From positions 930,001 to 994,000 of the forward strand of contig NZ_LT629759.1 of assembly GCF_900105025.1 (NCBI RefSeq): a stretch of DNA of 64,000 bases. The letters run 5' to 3'. Source of the stretch: Parafannyhessea umbonata. GTDB lineage: Bacteria; Actinomycetota; Coriobacteriia; Coriobacteriales; Atopobiaceae. The notes under the pieces are model-generated. The model saw nothing but the letters and a program-made list of their open reading frames with translations. It was not told the origin of the DNA and searched no databases. Shown in pieces: positions 42,727-51,225 of this stretch. A program made the position numbers and the translations under genes. The number at the start of each line of letters is the position of its first letter. The stretch's first letter is position 1.

Positions 42727-44322
42727 CTACATCTTTCCCGGGTGCTCGCGACGGAGTTCGTCGCGCAGCGCGTACACGCGCTCCATCGCAACCTCCTCCA
42801 TCCTGAGCGCCTGCTGCTTGCGACCCCTCACGCCCAGGTCCGAAAACTCGATGCACTCCCCCGCCTTGCAGAACACGCGGCCAAAGCGCTTCCAGTGGGT
42901 GCCCTTCGGCGTGATGTCGCGCGCGCCCACGATGGCGACGGGCTGCACGGGCGCCTTCGCCATCTGCGCCATGAGCGCAAACCCGCCGTGGATGGTGACG
43001 GGCTGGTCGTCGCTCTTGATGCGCGTGCCCTCGGGAAACACCAGCACGCACTCACCGCGCGTGAGGGCCGCCTGGGCTCGGCGCACCGCCTTCAGGTCCG
43101 CCGTGCCGCGCTTCACGGGAATGGTCCCCGCGCGCGAGAACAGCCACGACACTAAATTCGTCTTGTTGAACTCGCTCTTCGAGATCGGCCTCACGCGGAT
43201 GCCATGGAAGTAAAGGTCGCAGACTATCACCACGGGGTCGAGCATCGAGGTGTGGTTCATCACGATCATGCGCCCGCGCGCGTCGTCGCGAAGCAGCCGC
43301 ACGTCCTCGATCTTCCACGGCCACAAAACCTTCGTGACCGCCCACACGATCGCGGCTGCCACGGCCAGAAGCGCCCGCGCCGGCAGCGGAAACTCCTTCA
43401 TCCCGTGGTCGTAGTAGTCGTCGAACGTGTTGCCCGCGAACGCGCGCATCCGGCCCGCCGCCTTAGGCTTTGCGGCGGCCTTCGCAGCCGGCCTGCCCGC
43501 GTCCTTCTCGCCTGCGCCGTTCTTCGCGACGCCCGCCTTCGCGGGTGCCGCCTCGTTGCCGTCCGTCTTGGGCGAGAAGGACTCGCCCCCCTTGTCAAAA
43601 GGGGCGACCTCGCCTGCCTTCGCAGCGCCGCCCTTGGCGCGCGCCGCCTCCATCAGGTCCACGATCTGCTGCACCACCTGCTCCGGCGTGAGCGCGGAGT
43701 TGTCGATCATGTGCGCGTCTGCCGCCGGCTTCAGCGGGGACTCCTTGCGCGAGCTGTCCAGCTTGTCGCGGCGCACCAGGTCCCGAAGGATCTGCTGCTC
43801 CTCGGCCGCGTCGGCCTTCGCGCCGGCGTCGCGGCCGGCGTCGCCGCCCTCGCGCTGCACGGCCCTGCGGTGGGCGCGCGCCGCGGCGTCCGCCGTCAGG
43901 AACACCTTCACCTCGGCGTTGGGAAAGACGACGGTGCCGATGTCCCTTCCCTCTGCCACGACGTCCCCGGCAGAACCCAGCTCGCGCTGGCGTGCCACCA
44001 TGGCCTCGCGCACCCTGGGGTAGGCGGAGACCACGGACACGTTGCGGTCCACCTCCGGCGTGCGGATCTGGCGCGTCACGTCCCTTCCGTCGATGCTCAC
44101 CGTCTGGCCGTCGGCAGACTTGCCAAACTCTATTCTCGCGCGCTCGGCCACGGCCGATACCGCGTCGTCGTCGCCTACGTCCACGCCCGCATCAAGGCAG
44201 CGCCACGTGACGGCGCGATACATCGCCCCGGTGTCAAGAAACGTGAGGTTGCACCGGTCTGCGATGGCGTGGGCCGTCGTCGACTTGCCCGATCCCGCCG
44301 GTCCGTCAATGGCTACTATCAT
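42727..44322 (-). CDS. Fusion of cytidylate kinase and 1-acylglycerol-3-phosphate acyltransferase
   Basis: A 531-residue two-domain protein. Residues 1-~225 are a complete cytidylate kinase (IVAIDGPAGSGKSTTA, DTGAMYRAVTW, GRDIGTVVFPNA); residues ~300-531 are a PlsC-type acyltransferase (NHTSMLDPV with the NHx4D motif, FPEGTRI) preceded by a membrane segment (ALLAVAAAIVWAVTKVLW). The ~70-residue Ala/Lys/Gly linker contains two copies of the dispersed motif in opposite orientation (GESFSPK and GEKDAG). It joins CMP phosphorylation with phosphatidate synthesis, two steps toward CDP-diacylglycerol. ATG 44322 has GGGAGGG upstream. Confidence 0.9.
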   Translation of the reverse strand: MIVAIDGPAGSGKSTTAHAIADRCNLTFLDTGAMYRAVTWRCLDAGVDVGDDDAVSAVAERARIEFGKSADGQTVSIDGRDVTRQIRTPEVDRNVSVVSAYPRVREAMVARQRELGSAGDVVAEGRDIGTVVFPNAEVKVFLTADAAARAHRRAVQREGGDAGRDAGAKADAAEEQQILRDLVRRDKLDSSRKESPLKPAADAHMIDNSALTPEQVVQQIVDLMEAARAKGGAAKAGEVAPFDKGGESFSPKTDGNEAAPAKAGVAKNGAGEKDAGRPAAKAAAKPKAAGRMRAFAGNTFDDYYDHGMKEFPLPARALLAVAAAIVWAVTKVLWPWKIEDVRLLRDDARGRMIVMNHTSMLDPVVIVCDLYFHGIRVRPISKSEFNKTNLVSWLFSRAGTIPVKRGTADLKAVRRAQAALTRGECVLVFPEGTRIKSDDQPVTIHGGFALMAQMAKAPVQPVAIVGARDITPKGTHWKRFGRVFCKAGECIEFSDLGVRGRKQQALRMEEVAMERVYALRDELRREHPGKM

Positions 44323-44995
44323 CTTGCATCCCTCCCAGAGATGTTCTGCGTCGTGTCGATTCCTATGAGGTCGGGCTCGCGCATGCGGCGGATGACCTCC
44401 TCGGGGCAAGGGCAAGCGCCGCGAGCGAGAAGTGCCCGCCCCCGTACGTGAGGATCTGCGAGCTCACGTTGGGGAGCGTCACATGCCAGAACGTGGAGAG
44501 CGGCGTACCGAACACGGCACCCAGGATGGCGCGGGACATGCCGCCGTGGCTGATGCACGCCGTGCGGCCCTCCAGCGGCTCCAGCGCCGCAAGCACGCCG
44601 CGAGCGCGCCCCAGCAGGTCCTCGAAGCTCTCCGCGCCCGGCGCCGGCATGGAGCGCCCTTCCGCGTCCAGCGGCCACGGGAAGTCGTAGCCAAGCTCGT
44701 GCACCGCGTCCATCCGCATGCCCTGGATGCTACCAAAGTTTATCTCCGCGAGCCCAGGCTCCACGCGGCACTCGATTCCCAGGCGAAACGCCGCCTCCTC
44801 CGCGATGGAGCGGCAGCGCGACAGCGGGGAGCACCAGATGCGGTCGGGCCCCCAAGCCACGACGGCCTCTATGGCACGGCGCATCTGCTCTTCTCCCCTG
44901 GGCGTGAGGTCCACGTCGATCCGCCCGGAAAGCACGCCCTCCATGTTCTCGCGCGTCTCGGGGTGACGCATCAGTAGAATCCGCTGCCTAGCCAC
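44319..44995 (-). CDS. Histidine phosphatase family protein (phosphoglycerate-mutase fold); apparent frameshift near the end
   Basis: The protein opens with the catalytic RHPETRENMEGVLSGRID and has a second catalytic HGGMS (ISHGGMSRAIL). The frame as read ends at 44363 in a foreign-looking tail. Adding one base to the GGGG run at 44403-44406 continues as PEEVIRRMREPDLIGID and stops at 44319, overlapping the next ATG (ATGA) like its neighbours. Corrected length is ~225 residues. Candidate substrates include phosphoserine, alpha-ribazole phosphate or sugar phosphates; not decidable here. Confidence 0.78.
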
Positions 44996-45896
44996 GATGG
45001 GTCTCCCTTCCTTCCCTGGGCGCTCGCGCGCCGTGTCCCCGCCGAGCCGCCGAGGCCTCCCGCGGCGCGGGCGCCGCCTCGCCCTGCGATGCCAGCCCCT
45101 CTATCATCGCACGCTCCGCGTCCGTGAGGGGCCGCCACTGTCCCGGCATCAGACCCGAGAGCGCGAGCGGGCCAAACTCGTCGCGGTGCAGCCGCACCAC
45201 CTCGTGACCGATGGAGCGCAGCATCTTCTTCACCTGGTGCTTGCGGCCCTCGTGAATCGAGAGGCTCACCACGGCGTGGTTGTACGGCAGGCCCTCGCCT
45301 ATGACGGGCAGCGCAGCCGGGTCGTCCGCGGAGAGCAGCCGCGCCTTGGCGGGCGACGCCACGCCGTCCGGCATCTTCACGCCGTCGCGCAGCATCTGCA
45401 GCTGGTGGCGGGTTGGCACGCCACGCACGAGCGCCACGTAGTGCTTCCACACGTGATGCGACGGGTGCAGCATCTGGTTGGCCACGTCGCCGTTGGTGGT
45501 GAAGAGGAGAAGACCGGTCGTGTCGGCGTCGAGCCTCCCCACGGGAAAGAGCCCCGGGTAGCGCTTCGTGGGCACGAGCGACGCCACGCACGGCCTTCCC
45601 TGCGGGTCGCTCATGGTGGTGACGTAGCCGGACGGCTTGTACAGCATCACGTACGCGGAGTCGTCCGCGAGCGTGCACGCGCGCCCGTCCACCGTCACCA
45701 CGTCCACGCCCGGCGTCACCTTGCTGCCGAGCTCCGTCACGACCTGGCCGTTCACGCGCACGCGGCCCGCGGTCATAAGAGCCTCTGAACCGCGGCGGCT
45801 CGCGACGCCCGCCCGGGCCAGGTAGCGCTGGAGCCTCATGGTGTAGGCTATGTCGAGGCCGCCGCTCTTCTCGGCGCCATCGCTTTGCCGACCCAT
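44988..45896 (-). CDS. 23S rRNA pseudouridine synthase RluB-type
   Basis: A 302-residue protein with an N-terminal S4 domain (RLQRYLARAGVASRRGSEALMTAGRVRVNG) and the RsuA-family catalytic motif GRLDADTTGLLLFTTNGD. LSIHEGRKHQVKKMLRSIGHEVVRLHRDEFG is the conserved end of the catalytic domain. The C-terminal ~40 residues are basic and disordered. It follows scpB as in many Gram-positive genomes. Confidence 0.9.
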   Translation of the reverse strand: MGRQSDGAEKSGGLDIAYTMRLQRYLARAGVASRRGSEALMTAGRVRVNGQVVTELGSKVTPGVDVVTVDGRACTLADDSAYVMLYKPSGYVTTMSDPQGRPCVASLVPTKRYPGLFPVGRLDADTTGLLLFTTNGDVANQMLHPSHHVWKHYVALVRGVPTRHQLQMLRDGVKMPDGVASPAKARLLSADDPAALPVIGEGLPYNHAVVSLSIHEGRKHQVKKMLRSIGHEVVRLHRDEFGPLALSGLMPGQWRPLTDAERAMIEGLASQGEAAPAPREASAARRGHGARAPREGRETHRG

Positions 45897-46630
45897 CAGC
45901 GCTCCGCCTCGCCCTCGCGGTCCGCGGTGGCGCCGTCGGCCTCATCCTCCTCGGACGAACCGGGGGCCTCGTCGCCCGCGAACGCGTCTCCCAGCAGCTC
46001 CTGCTCCTCCTCGATGTCGGCCGTGGCCTCCTCAAGCGTGGAGGATATCGCGCTGCCAGAGAGCCGCTCGCGGATGAAGCGCTTCGACTCCTCGTCTGGC
46101 GCGAAGTCCTCCAGAGGCGGCAGGTCGCGCAGGCTGCGCAGGCCAAACGTCTCCAGGAAGCGCCGCGTAGTGCCGTACTGCATGGCGTGGCTGCGGTCGC
46201 GCTCGCGCCCCACCTCGCGCACGAGGCCCTTCTCCTTAAGCGAGCCGATCACGCCGTCCGAGTTGACTCCGCGGACGGCCTTCACGCCCTCGCGCGTGAC
46301 CGGCTGGTGGTATGCGATGACCGCCAGCGTCTCGAGCGCGGCCTGCGAGAGGCGCCGCGTGTCCCACGAGAGCACGTAGCGCTCCACGGCGTCGTGGTAG
46401 GCGGGGTGGGTGAACAGCCTCCAGCCGCCCGCGACCTCGCGCAGCTGGAAGCCGCGGTTTGCGTCGGAGTACTCCGCCGCGAGCTCCGCCAGCGCACCCG
46501 CCGCCTCGCTCGGGGCGACGCCCAGGGCCTTCGAGAGCTCGGTCGCGGGGACGGCGTCCGTCGAGACGAGAAGAAGCGCCTCCAGCGCCCCCTTCAGCGA
46601 GTCGTGGTCAAGATGTTCAAGGTCCTGCAT
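45896..46630 (-). CDS. scpB: Segregation and condensation protein B
   Basis: A 244-residue protein with two winged-helix domains (LKGALEALLLVSTDAVPATELSKALG; LSQAALETLAVIAYHQPVTREGVKAVRGVNSDGVIGSL). Its acidic C-terminus is longer than usual. ScpB binds ScpA and SMC in the condensin complex. The ATG overlaps the scpA stop (TGATG). Confidence 0.94.
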   Translation of the reverse strand: MQDLEHLDHDSLKGALEALLLVSTDAVPATELSKALGVAPSEAAGALAELAAEYSDANRGFQLREVAGGWRLFTHPAYHDAVERYVLSWDTRRLSQAALETLAVIAYHQPVTREGVKAVRGVNSDGVIGSLKEKGLVREVGRERDRSHAMQYGTTRRFLETFGLRSLRDLPPLEDFAPDEESKRFIRERLSGSAISSTLEEATADIEEEQELLGDAFAGDEAPGSSEEDEADGATADREGEAER

Positions 46631-47448
46631 CAGGCATCCTCCTCGATGCTCGTGAGGTCCGAGTTGTCGAGCTCGAACGGCTTCGCGCCCTCGACGCGCG
46701 CGACGTCTATCTCGCCGAACGTCTGCTCCTGCGTCAACACGACGGACCCGCGCTTCTCCAGCTCCAGTATCGCGAGGAACGTCGCGACGAGCGTCTCGGG
46801 GCGCAGGTCGCCGTCGAGCAGCTCGGAGAAGCTCACGAGCGGGTGGGCGCGCGTGACGCGGTCGACTGACGCGACGGTGAGCGCAATGGGCAGTCGCTTC
46901 GGGGCGATGTGCTCCGCCTCCAGCAGGAAGCCCTGGCGGCGGCTGTCCAGGTCCGCGCAGATCACCGCGAGCGAGCGCAGCGTGATGCCCTCGAGGTAGT
47001 CCGGCATGAGTCCCATGAACTCCGGGTCCGGGCCGGCCGTGCGCGGCTCCATCAGGCTCTCCGCCTCCATGCGGCTGCCGAGCGCCGCGGCGGCGTTTCG
47101 GAACTGCTTGTACGCGATGAGCCGCGCAATGAGCACCTCGCGCGCCTCGTCGGGCGAGAGGCTCGCGAGGTCGTCCTCGTCGTCGTCCTCGTCGTCCACC
47201 CCTCGCGGGCGCTGCGGCTCGTCCGGCACGAGCGCGGCCGCCTTCATGTCGAGCAGCGTGGACGCCACGAGCACGAAGTCGCTCGCCACGTCCAGGTCGA
47301 GCTCGCCCATGGACTGCACCTCGCGCATGTACTGGTCGGCCACCTCGGCGATCGAGATGGACCCGATGTCGAGCTTCTGCCGACTGACCAGCTGCAGCAG
47401 CAGGTCGAACGGTCCAGAGTACGCCTGTGTCTTTACGTTGTACGACAC
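46630..47448 (-). CDS. scpA: Segregation and condensation protein A
   Basis: A 272-residue kleisin: YSGPFDLLLQLVSRQKLDIGSISIAEVADQYM at the N-terminus and the C-terminal winged helix (ETLVATFLAILELEKRGSVVLTQEQTFGEI). A very acidic insert DDEDDDEDD lies near residue 87. It bridges SMC heads with ScpB. It starts one base from the site-2 protease stop. Confidence 0.94.
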   Translation of the reverse strand: MSYNVKTQAYSGPFDLLLQLVSRQKLDIGSISIAEVADQYMREVQSMGELDLDVASDFVLVASTLLDMKAAALVPDEPQRPRGVDDEDDDEDDLASLSPDEAREVLIARLIAYKQFRNAAAALGSRMEAESLMEPRTAGPDPEFMGLMPDYLEGITLRSLAVICADLDSRRQGFLLEAEHIAPKRLPIALTVASVDRVTRAHPLVSFSELLDGDLRPETLVATFLAILELEKRGSVVLTQEQTFGEIDVARVEGAKPFELDNSDLTSIEEDA

Positions 47449-48114
47449 CTACGCCCCCATCATGAGCGTCGCGAGGTTCCCGGCGGTCGCGTCCAGGTAC
47501 ATGCCCAGCGGGTCGAAGCCCAGGACGGACGGCAGCACGTACAGCACGACCAGAAGGATGGGCATGCTGTACTGCTGGATCTTGTAGTAGCTCTGCCGCG
47601 CGCTGCCGTGCAGAAGCGGCATCACGATCTTGGAGCCGTCGAGCGGCGGCAGCGGTATGAGGTTGAAGAACATGAGCGTCAGGTTGACGTACACGTAGAT
47701 CTGCAGCGCCATGAGCACCCAGTACAGCGCATCTGCCGCGCCGGACCACGACGCGAACGCGAGCCTGAACGCCAACGAGCCCACGAGCGCCTGCAGCAGG
47801 TTGGACGCCGGGCCCGCAAGCGCCACCAGCACCTCGTCGCGACGGGGGTTCCTGAGGTTGTACGGGTTGTACGGCACCGGCTTCGCGAACGCGAACACCG
47901 GCCCGCCGATCCACGCCATCAGGAGCGGCAGCAGCACGGACCCCACCGGGTCAAGGTGCGCGAGCGGGTTGAGCGTGAGCCTGCCCGCCTGCTTCGCCGT
48001 GGGGTCGCCCAGCTTGTACGCTACCCAGCCGTGCGCCACCTCGTGCACGACCGCCGAGAGCATCACAAGGGCGACCGAGCCCACGATCATGAATATCCTC
48101 TGGTTAGAGAGCAT
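47449..48114 (-). CDS. Site-2 protease family (M50) membrane metalloprotease
   Basis: A 221-residue protein of about six helices with the zinc motif VVHEVAHGW in the second helix and the third-ligand motif FNLIPLPPLDGSK. Relatives (YwhC/SpoIVFB-like) are commonly encoded upstream of scpA. Substrate unknown. Confidence 0.88.
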   Translation of the reverse strand: MLSNQRIFMIVGSVALVMLSAVVHEVAHGWVAYKLGDPTAKQAGRLTLNPLAHLDPVGSVLLPLLMAWIGGPVFAFAKPVPYNPYNLRNPRRDEVLVALAGPASNLLQALVGSLAFRLAFASWSGAADALYWVLMALQIYVYVNLTLMFFNLIPLPPLDGSKIVMPLLHGSARQSYYKIQQYSMPILLVVLYVLPSVLGFDPLGMYLDATAGNLATLMMGA

Positions 48115-48120
48115 GTTTTC

Positions 48121-48687
48121 CTACCTTGCACCAAGCGAGCGCGCCTTGCGCACAAGCAGCCAGTCGATCACGAACAGCGCGATGGCCACCGCGACGAAGT
48201 CCCCGCGCAGCACGCCGCCAAACGGCGTCTGGTACACGAGCGTGCCAGAGACGGACGACGGCAGCCACGCCGTGAACGCCGCGGTGAGCTCTACCACGTG
48301 GATGCGCCATGAGCCCAGCACCACGGCATTCGCCACCACGAGCGCCGCAAGCGCGATCGCGTACAGCCTGCACGCGAGCGCGACCACCTTAAGCAGCCAC
48401 GACGCCGCACGGCCGGACGCCCGCCGCGCCGCGGGCGACACCTGCGCGCCCTGGGGCGAGAAGGGCGTCTGCCTCGGGCTCTCCACCGGCGCCACGTACG
48501 GCCGCTGCGGTGCCGCAGCGTACTGCCGCCGCGCGTACGGCTGGCCTGCGTACGGCTGGGTCCGCGACTCGTCGGCGGGCATCGCGCCGGCAGCATCCAC
48601 GGGCGCGTCCTGCGCCTGGCGGCGCGTCTGCGTCGCGGGATACGCCCGCGTCCCCTCGTCCCAGTCCGGGGCGGCGTGCCTAGGCAT
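48121..48687 (-). CDS. Membrane protein with disordered N-terminus
   Basis: A 188-residue protein: ~90 disordered residues rich in Ala, Gln, Pro and Tyr, then two or three hydrophobic segments ([46 protein letters not shown]). The disordered part has a one-mismatch copy of the dispersed motif read as TPFSPQGA. It overlaps the ABC-F gene stop by 8 bases. No function recognised. Confidence 0.7.
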   Translation of the reverse strand: MPRHAAPDWDEGTRAYPATQTRRQAQDAPVDAAGAMPADESRTQPYAGQPYARRQYAAAPQRPYVAPVESPRQTPFSPQGAQVSPAARRASGRAASWLLKVVALACRLYAIALAALVVANAVVLGSWRIHVVELTAAFTAWLPSSVSGTLVYQTPFGGVLRGDFVAVAIALFVIDWLLVRKARSLGAR

Positions 48688-50683
48688 TCAGACTCTCCTC
48701 GATCTTCTCGGTAAGCTCCAGCCACTCCTCCTCGAGCGCCGGGATCTTCTTCGAGAGTGCGTTGTACTCCTTCATGCACTGGTCGAACTTCGCGGCGTCG
48801 TTGTACAGCGCCTCGTCGGCCATCATGTTCACAAGCTCCTTGTAGCGCGCCTGCGCCGGCTTCAGCGCCGCCTCCACCTGCTTCAGGCGCTTCCTCTCCT
48901 CGCGAACGGCCTTGTTCGCAGCGTTTCTGGCCTCCGCCTCCGCGCGACGCTGCTCCTTCGTCTTCACGTTGCGGCCGGCGGGCGCGGACGGCGCGGTAGC
49001 TGCCGAAGGCGCCGCCGCCTGCCTGGGCGCCGCGTCCTTCTCGCCCGCCTCGGCGCCCTGCGCCTGGCCCTCGAGCTCCGCGCGCTTGTACAGGTAGTAG
49101 TCGTAGTCACCGTCGTAGAGCGTCACCTTGTGGTCGCGCACGTCCACCACCTTGTTCGCCACCGCGCGCACCAGGTGCTCGTCGTGGCTGATGAGCACGA
49201 TGGTGCCCGGGAAGTTGACGAGGGCCTCCTCCAGAACGTCCACGGAGTCGATGTCCAGGTGGTTCGTGGGCTCGTCCAGGCACAGCAGCGGGTCCGGCGC
49301 CACGAGCATGCGCGCGAGCGCCAGACGCGCGCGCTCGCCGCCGGAAAGCACGCCGACCTTCTTCTCCACGTCGTCGCCGTGGAACAAAAACGCGCCAAGC
49401 AGCTTGCGCTCCTGGGAGGAGGTCCAGCCGGGGGCCGCCTCGTCCATCTCCTGCAGCACGGTGTAGGACTCGCGCAGGGTCTCGAGCTGGTGCTGCGCGT
49501 AGTATGCCACGGTCACGTTCTGGCCAAGCTTCACGGTGCCCGCCGTGGGGGCCTCGTGCCCGTTGATGATCTTCATGAGCGTGGACTTTCCCGCGCCGTT
49601 GGGGCCCACGAGCGCCACGTGGTCGCCGCGGTACAGCTTCAGGCTCACGCCGTCGTACACGTCGTTGTCCTCGTAGTGCTTCGAGATCCCCTCCAGGCTC
49701 ACGACCTCGTCTCCGGTGCGCGGCGGATCGGGGAACTTGAAGTGCACCTTCTTGGAGGACTCCGGCAGCACCACCAGCTCCTCGCGCACCTTCTCGAGCT
49801 TCTTGATGCGCTCCTGCACCTGCTTCGCCTTCGTGGGCTTGTAGCGGAAGCGGTCGATGAAGACCTCCATGTGCTGGATGTCGCGCTCCTGCGCCGCGCG
49901 CTTCGCACGGAGCTGCTCCAGGTTGTCCTCGCGCTGGTGCAGGTAGCTGGTGTAGTTTCCCGTGTACGTCATGAGGCGCTTGTTCTCGAGCGACGCGATG
50001 TGGCTCACGCACGCGTCCATGAACGAGCGGTCGTGGCTCACCAGCAGCACGGCGCCGTCGTAGCCCGCCAGGAACGACTCCAGCCACTTTACGGATTCCA
50101 GGTCCAGGTGGTTGGTGGGCTCGTCCAGAAGGAGAAGGTCGGGATGCCTCAGCAGCAGCTTCGACAGGGCAATGCGCATCTGCCAGCCGCCGGAGAACTC
50201 CTTCGCCGGCTTGTCGAAGTCCTCGACGGGAAATCCCAGGCCGCCCAGGATCTGCTTCGCCCTCGCCTCGAGCTCGTAGCCCCCAAGGCGCTCGTAGCGG
50301 TCCTGCGCCGCGCCGTAGCGCTCCAGCAGCGCGTACTGCTCGTCGCCCTCAGGCATCTCGGATATCTGGCGCTCCATCTCCTTGATGCGAGCCTCGAGGC
50401 GCTTGACCTCCACGGCGGAGTCCACGACCTCGCCGAGCGCGCTCTTCTCGCCTGCGAGGTGCGTCTCCTGCTCCAGGTAGCCTATGGACGCGTCGCGCGC
50501 GAACGACACGGTGCCCTCGTCAGGCTCCTCCAGCCCCATCATGATCTTGAGGAGCGTGGTCTTGCCCGCGCCGTTGGGCCCGACCAGGCCCCAGCGCTCC
50601 CCCGCGTTCAGCTGCAACGTTGCGGCCGTGTACAGGACACGGCCGCCAAACGACTTCGTGATCTTGTCTGCAAGTGCTATCAA
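48680..50683 (-). CDS. ABC-F family ATPase, YdiF/YheS-like
   Basis: A 667-residue protein with two ATPase domains ([12 protein letters not shown] / [12 protein letters not shown] / [24 protein letters not shown] / [13 protein letters not shown] / [12 protein letters not shown]), the interdomain linker [19 protein letters not shown], and a coiled-coil C-terminal domain. The TTG at 50683 gives the usual [17 protein letters not shown] opening. ABC-F proteins act on stalled or antibiotic-bound ribosomes. The linker before the coiled coil contains AGEKDAAP. First gene of the long leftward chain. Confidence 0.87.
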   Translation of the reverse strand: MIALADKITKSFGGRVLYTAATLQLNAGERWGLVGPNGAGKTTLLKIMMGLEEPDEGTVSFARDASIGYLEQETHLAGEKSALGEVVDSAVEVKRLEARIKEMERQISEMPEGDEQYALLERYGAAQDRYERLGGYELEARAKQILGGLGFPVEDFDKPAKEFSGGWQMRIALSKLLLRHPDLLLLDEPTNHLDLESVKWLESFLAGYDGAVLLVSHDRSFMDACVSHIASLENKRLMTYTGNYTSYLHQREDNLEQLRAKRAAQERDIQHMEVFIDRFRYKPTKAKQVQERIKKLEKVREELVVLPESSKKVHFKFPDPPRTGDEVVSLEGISKHYEDNDVYDGVSLKLYRGDHVALVGPNGAGKSTLMKIINGHEAPTAGTVKLGQNVTVAYYAQHQLETLRESYTVLQEMDEAAPGWTSSQERKLLGAFLFHGDDVEKKVGVLSGGERARLALARMLVAPDPLLCLDEPTNHLDIDSVDVLEEALVNFPGTIVLISHDEHLVRAVANKVVDVRDHKVTLYDGDYDYYLYKRAELEGQAQGAEAGEKDAAPRQAAAPSAATAPSAPAGRNVKTKEQRRAEAEARNAANKAVREERKRLKQVEAALKPAQARYKELVNMMADEALYNDAAKFDQCMKEYNALSKKIPALEEEWLELTEKIEESLNA

Positions 50684-50910
50684 GTGCTGTCCGTTCCACC
50701 ATACGGGCGTCTGCCCGAGAAGTACAATCCACCCGATTATACGTGGCTCCGGCACCTGCCGCGCACGCCGCTCGCGACACTTACCAAAGCACCATTGCAG
50801 GTCGGTTTCGGGCTGAGTTGCACCGACGGCTCCGTCGCGCGCGCCGCGCGGATGCCACGGGTCTATGGCACGCCCAACGAGACCGCGTGCAGCAAATGGT
50901 CGGCGGCGAC

Positions 50911-50936
50911 AAAAAAGGGACCCCCGTGGGGGTCCC
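50911..50936 (-). terminator. Terminator of the downstream tRNA pair
   Basis: GGGACCCCC and GGGGGTCCC enclose a two-base loop and are followed on the minus strand by six T residues, nine bases beyond the tRNA CCA end. Confidence 0.9.
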
Positions 50937-50944
50937 GAAGCATG

Positions 50945-51020
50945 TGGTGGGCCCAGAGAGATTCGAACTCCCAACCCAGGGATTATGAGTCCCCTGCGCT
51001 AACCGTTGCGCCATAGGCCC
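50945..51020 (-). tRNA. tRNA with CAU anticodon (Met or Ile2), copy A
   Basis: Complete cloverleaf with acceptor GGGCCTA/TGGGCCC, A73 and encoded CCA; anticodon loop CTCATAA gives CAU. Elongator Met and lysidine-modified Ile2 tRNAs share this anticodon and cannot be separated by eye. The T-loop is TTCGAAT. Confidence 0.92.
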
Positions 51021-51032
51021 GGAAACTGGAAA

Positions 51033-51056
51033 GGGCGGCGACCACAGCCGCCGCCC
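51033..51056 (-). other. Hairpin between the two tRNAs
   Basis: GGGCGGCG and CGCCGCCC pair across ACCACAGC in the spacer of the tRNA pair. It may guide processing of the dicistronic transcript; the same structure recurs in the second pair. Confidence 0.5.
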
Positions 51057-51067
51057 CAGAGTCTACG

Positions 51068-51143
51068 TGGTGGAGAATAGGGGATTCGAACCCCTGACCT
51101 CATGACTGCCAGTCATGCGCTCTCCCAACTGAGCTAATTCCCC
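51068..51143 (-). tRNA. tRNA-Ala (anticodon GGC), copy A
   Basis: Acceptor GGGGAAT pairs with ATTCTCC (one G:T), A73 and encoded CCA follow; anticodon loop CTGGCAG gives GGC. Cloverleaf is complete. Confidence 0.95.
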
Positions 51144-51162
51144 GTTCGTTGGTGCGGAAAAT

Positions 51163-51190
51163 ATGTTACCAAAACGAGGATGCGAGTCAA
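51163..51190 (-). promoter_or_regulatory. Promoter of tRNA pair A
   Basis: Reading leftward: TTGACT, 16-bp spacer, TAACAT, 20 bp before the tRNA-Ala 5' end. Confidence 0.7.
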
Positions 51191-51225
51191 CAGAAAAGTT
51201 TTGCCAATTTCAGACAACAAAAAAG

